Shown here piece after piece: positions 15,711 to 21,485 of a stretch of DNA of 21,485 bases (positions are counted from its first letter, which is position 1; each line of letters begins with the position of its first letter). This stretch comes from a bacterium. Its GTDB lineage: Bacteria > Gemmatimonadota > Glassbacteria > GWA2-58-10. The notes under the pieces were generated by a model. It was not told the origin of the DNA. It did not search any database and was given only the letters and a program-made list of their open reading frames with translations. Location of the stretch: the NCBI GenBank assembly GCA_021372515.1, contig JAJFUG010000087.1, positions 1-21,485 on the forward strand, given 5' to 3'. Made by a program: the position numbers and the translations under genes.

Positions 15711-18146
15711 ATGCTCAGACACGCAGTCCGGTCGCTTGTGGCCGTCAGCCTGTCGCTTATCGCCCTTCTTTCAGCTGGGTGCGCCAAGCCCCAGCGGCCG
15801 GCGGTAACACCCGATCCGTTCCGGGTCGCCCCGGTGCCCGCCGGCTGGCAGGTGATCGGCCCGGGCGGCGGCGGCAGCACGTTCATCCCTGCGTTTTCGC
15901 CTACCGACCCCTCGCGGATCATGATCCGCTGCGACATGACCGGCAGCTACCTGACCCGTGACAACGGCGAATCCTGGCAGATGCTGAATTTCCCCGGCGG
16001 CGTGGGGGCGTTCGCTTTCGACCCGAACAAGCCCGACGACATCTACGTGGGCAGCCGCGGCCTCTACCGCTCGCGCGACGGCGGTTCGAGCTGGGAAATC
16101 CTGTTCCCGGCCCTGTCCGCGGTCCAGGCCATCGAGCGCCACGATGACCACGCCGATATCCACCTGGTGACCAACGACAATTTCCCCGGCGGCGAGGTGG
16201 CCTCGATCCTGGCCGACCCGGAAACCGCGGGGAAGATCTACTGCGCGGTCAACGGCGGCCGCGGCAGCGGCGGCGCGGCCGGCCTGTACGTGAGCCAGGA
16301 TGATGGAAAGACCTGGAGCGAGGGGGCCAAGTTCGACTCGCCGGTCCTGGCCCTGTTCCAGAACCCGTCCGATCCGGGCCGCGTGGTGGTGTTCTGCCGC
16401 CGCTCCTGGAACGCCTGGGACAAGACGGGCGGCCAGGTGGAGAGCCGTCCGCACCCGGACGAGATGAGCGCGGTGACCTCGGTCTCCGCCGGCGTCGACC
16501 CGGACAAGCCCGGTGTTTTCAGGCTTTGGGCGGTTTCCATCCCCGGCCGCCTGGGCGATCGTATGCCCGGCAAGGTGTTCGTGAGCGAGGACGCCGCCGC
16601 GAGCTGGCAGGAGGTCACGGCCAACGTGGTCGCCGGCAACCCGCTGGCCGACCCGGCCAACGCCCCCTCGTTCACCTGGATCGCCAGTTGCCTGGGCGAC
16701 AGCCGCAGCGCCTACCTGGTCTGCAGCCGCTACGTCCAGAAAAATGAAAGCGGGCAGCCGGGGTTCTATTACGGCATTTTCCGCACCTCGGATGCCGGGA
16801 AGTCCTGGCGCTGGGTCTACCGGTCCGGCGGCGGCAGCGGTCAGTACGGGGTGAGCGACGGCAAGGAAGCTGACAACATCCAGGATTCCTGGGTCCACGA
16901 GGCTTTCGCCCGCGATTTCGTCCTGGCCATCTGCACCTCGGTTTCGCCGGTCAACCCCGAGCGCGCCATTTTCACCGACTGGTACCGCTCCATGAAGACC
17001 GAGGACGGCGGCGGCACCTGGACCGCCCTGTATGCGAAAAATCTGCCCGACAGCACCGTGGTCAGCCGGGGCCAGGATGTCACCACCTGCTACGGCGTGC
17101 ATTTCGACCCCTTCGACCCGCAGCACATCGCGATCAGCTACACTGACATCGGCTATTTCCACTCGTTTGACGGCGCCAGGTCGTGGCGGCGCTCGGTCAA
17201 CGGCATCCCGCGCGAGTGGGAGAACACCTGCTTCTGGATGGAGTTCGACCCCACGGTCCAGGGCCGCATGTGGTCGGTCTGGTCCGCGATGCACGACATC
17301 CCGCGTTTCAAGATGATCCGCCGTCCGGGCTGGGAAAAATGGGCCGTGGGCGGCGTGGCGGTCAGCCAGGACGCTGGCCGCACCTGGCAGGTCTCCAGCA
17401 ACGGCCTGCCCGAGAACAGTCCCACCACCTGCCTGGCCCTCGACCCGTCCTCGCCCGCCGGCGCGCGGGTGCTCTACGCCACGGTCTACGGCCAGGGCGT
17501 GTACAAGTCCACGGATGACGGGGCGAGCTGGGTGCTGAAGAACAACGGCCTGGGCCAGGACTTGAATGTCTGGCAGATCAAGCTGGTTGACAGCCGCACG
17601 CTCTACCTGGTCGCCACGCCCTCGCTCACTTACGGCGATTCGGCCAATACCCTGGTGGACGGTGCGTTGTACCGCTCGGACGACGGCGGCGAGAGCTGGA
17701 AAAAGCTGACTCTGCCGGCCGGGGTGCGCTTCCCCAACTCCATCGAGTTCGATCCCTCGCGGCCCGAGCGGCTCTACCTGGCCTGCTGGGCCGACCTCGA
17801 CCCCGGCGATTTCGGCGGCGCGCGCGAGCAGGGGGTGATCGAGAACCAGGGCGGCGTGCTGCTCTCCGAGGATGGCGGGGCCACCTGGAGCCAGATCTAC
17901 GACCCGCACGCCTATGTCTACGCGGTCACGGTCGACCCCTCCAAGCCCGGCCGGGTCTACCTGGTGACGTTCCACAACGGCGCGTTCCGCAGCGATGACC
18001 AGGGCGCCACCTGGGGACGGATCGACGGGTACAATTTCTACTGGGGACACCGCGCGGTCCTCGACCCGCAGGACACGAGCAAGATTTACATCACCACGTT
18101 CGGCGGAAGCGTGTTCCACGGCGCGCCCACGGTGAACGGCAAGTGA
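15711..18146 (+). CDS. GH74-like double beta-propeller lipoprotein (paralogue 1)
   Basis: The protein has 811 residues. The signal peptide ends in the lipobox L-S-A-G-C24. The mature N-terminus 'GWQVIGPGGGGSTFIPAFSP' followed by 'IMIRCDMTG' (68-78) parallels the GH74 start, where an I-G-G-G-G turn precedes R-T-D-I-G-G. Twelve Asp boxes (S/T-x-D-x-G-x-x-W) occur at residues 82, 121, 195, 292 (lacking its Gly), 359, 430, 485, 552, 600, 656, 719 and 761, enough for two seven-bladed propellers. The length fits GH74. As I recall, the catalytic Asps of a characterised GH74 enzyme are D35 (in RTDIGG) and D465 (in GDISG). D75 (RCDMTG) and D479 (YTDIG) align with them and are about 404 residues apart, close to the family spacing. 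GH74 enzymes cleave beta-1,4-glucan backbones such as xyloglucan; that activity is inferred. A generic BNR/sortilin-like propeller is the alternative. Confidence 0.75.
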   Translation: MLRHAVRSLVAVSLSLIALLSAGCAKPQRPAVTPDPFRVAPVPAGWQVIGPGGGGSTFIPAFSPTDPSRIMIRCDMTGSYLTRDNGESWQMLNFPGGVGAFAFDPNKPDDIYVGSRGLYRSRDGGSSWEILFPALSAVQAIERHDDHADIHLVTNDNFPGGEVASILADPETAGKIYCAVNGGRGSGGAAGLYVSQDDGKTWSEGAKFDSPVLALFQNPSDPGRVVVFCRRSWNAWDKTGGQVESRPHPDEMSAVTSVSAGVDPDKPGVFRLWAVSIPGRLGDRMPGKVFVSEDAAASWQEVTANVVAGNPLADPANAPSFTWIASCLGDSRSAYLVCSRYVQKNESGQPGFYYGIFRTSDAGKSWRWVYRSGGGSGQYGVSDGKEADNIQDSWVHEAFARDFVLAICTSVSPVNPERAIFTDWYRSMKTEDGGGTWTALYAKNLPDSTVVSRGQDVTTCYGVHFDPFDPQHIAISYTDIGYFHSFDGARSWRRSVNGIPREWENTCFWMEFDPTVQGRMWSVWSAMHDIPRFKMIRRPGWEKWAVGGVAVSQDAGRTWQVSSNGLPENSPTTCLALDPSSPAGARVLYATVYGQGVYKSTDDGASWVLKNNGLGQDLNVWQIKLVDSRTLYLVATPSLTYGDSANTLVDGALYRSDDGGESWKKLTLPAGVRFPNSIEFDPSRPERLYLACWADLDPGDFGGAREQGVIENQGGVLLSEDGGATWSQIYDPHAYVYAVTVDPSKPGRVYLVTFHNGAFRSDDQGATWGRIDGYNFYWGHRAVLDPQDTSKIYITTFGGSVFHGAPTVNGK

Positions 18147-18172
18147 TGACGGCATAGTGGAATGAAGTGCAG

Positions 18173-18197
18173 AGGGGCGGGCTCGATACCCGCCCCT
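18173..18197. repeat. Palindrome AGGGGCGGG ... CCCGCCCCT
   Basis: Nine-base perfect arms enclose a 7-base loop, 26 bases after the stop at 18146. Only a weak T-rich stretch (TTCGCTTTG) follows on the + strand. It belongs to the same palindrome type as 3661-3689 and may act as a terminator or REP-like element between the two paralogues. Confidence 0.65.
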
Positions 18198-18267
18198 TCG
18201 CTTTGACATCCGGGTCCCGCTTTGGAGCGGACAGCGATCTGCAAGATTCAACCTGTGGGAAGAGTAT

Positions 18268-20667
18268 ATGAAAACTTATATAAACCTTGTCGCCCTTTCT
18301 CTGACAGTCGCGTTAATAGGTCTTTCCTGCGGCCAGAAGCCCGAGGTCCAGGAGGCGGCCCCTGCGGCGGCGGCCCCGGTCTCGGCCTGGCGCGTGATCG
18401 GCCCCGGCGGCGGCGGTGGGCAGTTCATCCCCACGGTCAACCCGTCCGACTCGAACAACGTGTTCATCCGCTGCGACATGACCGGCGCCTATGTCACCTA
18501 TGACGGGGCCAGGAGCTGGCGCATGTTCAACCTGCGCACCGTGGTGGAGGATTTCGAGTTCGATCCCTCCGTGCCCAACACGGTCTACGCCTGCACCCGC
18601 TCGGCGCTCTGGCGCTCCGAGGACCGCGGCGTGCGCTGGCACCTGGTCTGGCCCGCCCCGGGCAACGTGACAGCCGAGCGCATGCTGGGCGACCACGCCG
18701 ACCAGCTTTTCGAGACCACGGACGGTATGCCGGACGGCGCGCTGCAACTGGTCCGGGTGGACCCGTCCGACAGCCGCCGGATTTATGTCGGGCTTTCTCC
18801 GGCCTTCCATCGTGGCGAGGGCGGCCGCGGCCCGCAGGGCGAGAGCCAGGACAGCGCCCGGGTGTTTGTCTCTGCTGACCGCGGCGCGAGCTGGCAGCTG
18901 CTGGGTAAAGTGTCCGGCCGGACAATCCGGGCCATCGCACCCGGGATCTGGGACAGCGCGCCGGGCGAGGTGACCGCGGTCTCGGAGCGCGAGGCCGCGC
19001 GCCTGCGCCCGGACGGCAGCGGCGAGCACACCCCGTTGCCGGCGCCGTTCAGCCAGGCCGCGGACTGCGGCAAGGGGGCGAAGGGCAGCGTAATCTATAT
19101 CCTGGCTGGCTGGGACCGTCGCGCGGGCGGGGCCGCCCCCGCAACTCCGGTTTTCCGCTCGGATGACCGCGGGGCGACCTGGGTCGCGGCTGCGGGCAAC
19201 CTCACCCCGCCAGCCGGAATGGCGAATTTCTCCACCCTGGCCACTTGCGAATCCAACCCGGCAGTGGCCTATCTTTCCTGCAACCGGTTCCCGGCCAGCG
19301 GCTCCCTGGCTTATTTCGGCATCCTCAAGACCACGGACAGCGGCGCCAGCTGGCAGTGGGCCTACCAGGCCACGGATGACGGCGTGGTGGGGAAGAACCA
19401 TGCGGATGGCTGGATGGACGAGACCTACGGGCCCTCCTGGGCCGGAGCGCCGATCTGCCTGGGAGTCAGCCCGACCGATCCCAATATCTGCTACGGCACG
19501 GATTACGGCACCAGCCAGCGCACAATGGACGGCGGCAAGTGGTGGGAGCAGGTCTACAGCCGCAAGCTGGAGGATGGCTCCTGGACCAGCCGCGGCCTGG
19601 ATGTCACCACCTGCTACGGCGTGCATTTCGACCCCTTCGACAGCCTGCACTGCTTTATCAGCTACACCGACATCGGCCTGTTCCACAGCCTGAACGGCGG
19701 CGAGAGCTGGATCCACAGCCTGAAAGGCGTGCCTGGCCCCTGGATCAACACCTGCTACTGGCTGACTTTCGATCCGCAGGTGCAGGGCAAAATCTGGTCG
19801 GTCTGGGGCAACGCTCACGATCTTCCCCGGCCCAAGATGTTCCGCGGCGATTTCAGCCGTTTCCAGGGCGGAGTGGCGCTCTCGGAGGATGGCGGAAAGT
19901 CCTGGCGCGCTGTCACCGACGGGATGCCCGCCAACACGGTCTGCACGCACGTGCTGCTCGACCCGGATAGCCCGGCCGAGGCCCGCACGCTTTATGTCTG
20001 CGGGTTCGGCAAAGGCGTGTTCAAGTCAGTAAACGGCGGGGCGAACTGGAAGCTGATGAACAAGGGGCTTTCGGACAAGAACCTCAACGCCTGGCGCATG
20101 GAGCGCCTGCCGGATGGCAGCCTGTTCCTGCTGATCGCCAGAGGCGGAATCGAGGGCCGGGGCTATATCGACGGCGGGCTGTATGTGAGCCGGGACGGCG
20201 CGGCGAGCTGGAAACAGGTCCCGCTGCTGCCAGGGGTAAATGCCCCCAACGACCTGGTGGTCGACCCGCAGGACCCCAAGCGCATGTACCTGAGCTGCTG
20301 GCCCGCGCCGGTGGAGGGAGTGGAGCGTAACGGAGGGCTGTTGCGCACGCAGGACGGTGGCGCGAGCTGGGAGCGGGTGTTCGACGAGGACGCGCACGTC
20401 TACGCCGCGGCGGTCGACCCGGCGAACCCGGCGGTGGTCATTATCAACACCTTCGACAGCGCGGCGTTCCGCAGCGAGGACTACGGCGCGAGCTGGGCCC
20501 GTCTGGGCGGCTACAATTTCAAGTGGGGCCACCGTCCGGTGTTCGACCCGCACCACCCGGACAAGATATTCCTGACCACGTTCGGCGGCAGTGTGTTCTA
20601 CGGCCCGGCCAAGGGCGACCCTGGCGCGTTCGAGGACATCGTGGAGCACGAGGTTTTACGCTGGTAG
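18268..20667 (+). CDS. GH74-like double beta-propeller lipoprotein (paralogue 2)
   Basis: The protein has 799 residues. The hydrophobic signal ends in I-G-L-S-C21, an imperfect but plausible lipobox, followed by an Ala/Pro-rich linker to about residue 40. 'WRVIGPGGGGGQFIPTVNPS' (41-60) and 'FIRCDMTGAY' (66-75) repeat the N-terminal GH74-like pattern. About twelve Asp boxes are spread through the chain, for example at 117, 202, 298, 539, 641, 694 and 736; those near 78, 419, 474 and 587 are degenerate. D70 (RCDMTG) and D468 (YTDIG) match the paralogue's D75 and D479 and thus the GH74 catalytic pair. It is a tandem duplicate of the preceding gene, 121 bases downstream, with a GGGAAGAG ribosome site. 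It probably acts on the same or a related glucan at the cell surface. It has its own short C-terminal tail after 'FGGSVFYGP'. Confidence 0.75.
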   Translation: MKTYINLVALSLTVALIGLSCGQKPEVQEAAPAAAAPVSAWRVIGPGGGGGQFIPTVNPSDSNNVFIRCDMTGAYVTYDGARSWRMFNLRTVVEDFEFDPSVPNTVYACTRSALWRSEDRGVRWHLVWPAPGNVTAERMLGDHADQLFETTDGMPDGALQLVRVDPSDSRRIYVGLSPAFHRGEGGRGPQGESQDSARVFVSADRGASWQLLGKVSGRTIRAIAPGIWDSAPGEVTAVSEREAARLRPDGSGEHTPLPAPFSQAADCGKGAKGSVIYILAGWDRRAGGAAPATPVFRSDDRGATWVAAAGNLTPPAGMANFSTLATCESNPAVAYLSCNRFPASGSLAYFGILKTTDSGASWQWAYQATDDGVVGKNHADGWMDETYGPSWAGAPICLGVSPTDPNICYGTDYGTSQRTMDGGKWWEQVYSRKLEDGSWTSRGLDVTTCYGVHFDPFDSLHCFISYTDIGLFHSLNGGESWIHSLKGVPGPWINTCYWLTFDPQVQGKIWSVWGNAHDLPRPKMFRGDFSRFQGGVALSEDGGKSWRAVTDGMPANTVCTHVLLDPDSPAEARTLYVCGFGKGVFKSVNGGANWKLMNKGLSDKNLNAWRMERLPDGSLFLLIARGGIEGRGYIDGGLYVSRDGAASWKQVPLLPGVNAPNDLVVDPQDPKRMYLSCWPAPVEGVERNGGLLRTQDGGASWERVFDEDAHVYAAAVDPANPAVVIINTFDSAAFRSEDYGASWARLGGYNFKWGHRPVFDPHHPDKIFLTTFGGSVFYGPAKGDPGAFEDIVEHEVLRW

Positions 20668-20684
20668 GTGATATAAAAATTTTA

Positions 20685-20725
20685 ATAGAAACGGGCGCCG
20701 GAGATATTCCGGCGCCCGTTTCTAT
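20685..20725. terminator. Bidirectional intrinsic terminator between convergent genes
   Basis: Seventeen-base arms (20685-20701 and 20709-20725) pair perfectly around a 7-base loop. On the + strand the stem ends in CCCGTTTCTAT. On the - strand it continues into TTTCTATTAAAATTTTTATA, a strong T-rich run. It can end transcripts of both the GH74-like gene (stop 20667) and the kinase gene (stop 20799). Confidence 0.8.
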
Positions 20726-20763
20726 ACAGGCGGTTCCAGAGCCATCTTAAGTGAAACTGTAGA

Positions 20764-20783
20764 GGCGGCCCCCTGTGGCCGCC
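20764..20783. repeat. Palindrome GGCGGCC ... GGCCGCC after the kinase gene
   Basis: Seven-base arms surround a 6-base loop, 15 bases beyond the kinase stop on the - strand. The context GTAGAGGCGGCC...GGCCGCCCTGG resembles the GTAGGGGCGG-type extragenic palindromes. No T-run adjoins it on either strand. Confidence 0.55.
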
Positions 20784-20798
20784 CTGGTGCGGGAGCGG

Positions 20799-21485
20799 CT
20801 AAAGCTGAAGGTGCTGCCTGTACTCCTCCTGGAATATCTGCCGCTCCGCTCCCGTTTCAGCCAGAGCCCGGATTTCCTGTTCCGTGATCGGCCCGGTGGC
20901 CCCGCGGCGCGCGCAGTTGAGCGCCCCCAGCAGGTTCCCCCGGCGGCAGCATTCGGCCAGCGCGCAACCTTGCAGCCAGGCGTCGAGAAACCCCGCGCTG
21001 AACGCGTCCCCCGAGCCCACCGTGTCCAGCACCTTTACTTGATAACCCGGCGAATACAGCACCCCGGGAGTTCCCCTCGCCGCAGCCAATGCGCCGCTCG
21101 CGCCCAGGCTGATCACACAGGCGGTCAGCCCCAGCTCCTCCAGGCTCCGCGTGCAGAAAGCGGGAAGGTCGAGGCCGCTCCAGCCAAGCATTTCCATCAC
21201 CTCCAAAGCCTCGTGAGCGTTCAATTTCAGGATGTCCGCCCGACGCATGCTCGCGGTCACGGTCTGCTGGCTGTAGCAGCCTTGCCGCAGGTTGAGGTCC
21301 AGGAATTTGAGGGCGCTGTCGGCCCTGTCCAGGAGCCTGTGCAGGGTTTCCCGGCTGGACGCTGTGCGCTGGATCAGTGTGCCGAAACAGACACAGCGCG
21401 CCGTGGCTGCCGCATGCTCCAGCTCCGGGGTGAATTGTATCCGGTCATAGGCCCGGTCCGGCAGGATCGTGAACTCCGGGTTACC
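20799..21485 (-). CDS. PfkB-family sugar kinase (5' partial, cut by the window edge)
   Basis: The frame stays open from the stop at 20799 to the right edge; 228 residues are visible and the N-terminus lies outside. The GTG at 21260 is internal, because family-like sequence continues upstream of it ('CVCFGTLIQRTASSRETLHR', then 'FLDLNLRQGCYS'). The PfkB signature D-T-V-G-S-G-D-A-F is encoded at 21000-21026, with the Asp at 21006-21008 as the expected catalytic base. 'ADILKLNAHEA' is the usual K-x-N-x-x-E loop. The family phosphorylates sugars such as fructose, ribose or 2-keto-3-deoxygluconate with ATP in the cytoplasm. The DLNLR segment favours the fructokinase/2-keto-3-deoxygluconate kinase side, but the substrate is not settled. 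It converges with the GH74-like gene and would fit the intracellular step after uptake. Confidence 0.88.
   Translation of the reverse strand, partial: GNPEFTILPDRAYDRIQFTPELEHAAATARCVCFGTLIQRTASSRETLHRLLDRADSALKFLDLNLRQGCYSQQTVTASMRRADILKLNAHEALEVMEMLGWSGLDLPAFCTRSLEELGLTACVISLGASGALAAARGTPGVLYSPGYQVKVLDTVGSGDAFSAGFLDAWLQGCALAECCRRGNLLGALNCARRGATGPITEQEIRALAETGAERQIFQEEYRQHLQL

Noticed and set aside
18203-18208. Perfect TTGACA upstream of the second GH74-like gene
   Set aside because: No acceptable -10 hexamer lies 16-18 bases downstream, so it was not called a promoter.
15771-18251. 826-codon open frame on the - strand
   Set aside because: It is the complement of the GH74-like gene with twelve Asp boxes; its composition (Ala, Val, Arg, His, Gly) is that of a shadow frame.
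1-21485. CRISPR array, tRNA, rRNA, insertion sequence
   Set aside because: I saw no regularly spaced direct repeats, no tRNA cloverleaf, no rRNA-like stretch and no transposase frame.

Overview
The window is GC-rich DNA from a bacterium. Its genes have Shine-Dalgarno sites (GGAGG, AGGAG, AAAGGA), sigma70-like promoter hexamers, and many Sec and lipoprotein signal peptides, so the cell very probably has an outer membrane. The absence of SusC/SusD genes, the canonical promoter elements and the abundance of secreted beta-helix and beta-propeller proteins suggest an uncultured carbohydrate-degrading lineage. A member of the wider FCB group (Latescibacterota- or Glassbacteria-like), or a Planctomycetes/Acidobacteria-like genome, would fit. 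This taxonomic guess rests on style only and is weak.

Layout: ten protein genes, two of them cut by the window edges. Block A (1-7140, + strand) holds four genes in a row: a right-handed beta-helix protein (5' end outside the window), a secreted TIM-barrel-like protein of uncertain family, a second beta-helix protein with a beta-sandwich insertion, and a sialidase-fold (BNR/Asp-box) protein. Block B (7432-13509, - strand) holds two tandem paralogues of about 1000 residues with a carbohydrate-binding-like N-terminus and a GH42-like catalytic core. One is a predicted lipoprotein and the other a Sec-exported protein. Block C (13834-20667, + strand) starts divergently from block B with a sodium:solute symporter behind a recognisable promoter and operator-like repeats. 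Two paralogous lipoproteins of about 800 residues follow, each with twelve Asp boxes. They look like GH74-type double beta-propellers and keep both Asp residues that act as catalysts in that family. Block D (20799-21485, - strand) is a PfkB-family sugar kinase cut by the right edge.

Taken together this reads as a polysaccharide-degradation locus. The surface or periplasmic hydrolases and beta-helix lyases or hydrolases would shorten a plant or algal polysaccharide, the symporter would import a small product, and the kinase would phosphorylate a sugar or sugar acid. The kinase keeps a DLNLR segment typical of fructokinase/2-keto-3-deoxygluconate kinase relatives. The substrate cannot be read from the sequence. 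GH74-like propellers hint at beta-1,4-glucan or xyloglucan, and beta-helix proteins hint at pectin or other uronides.

Gaps between genes are short. Most carry GC-rich palindromes just after stop codons (3661, 7149, 7372, 18173, 20685, 20764). AT-rich boxes with a shared 12-base core precede genes in block A. No rRNA, tRNA, CRISPR array, insertion sequence or phage gene was seen.
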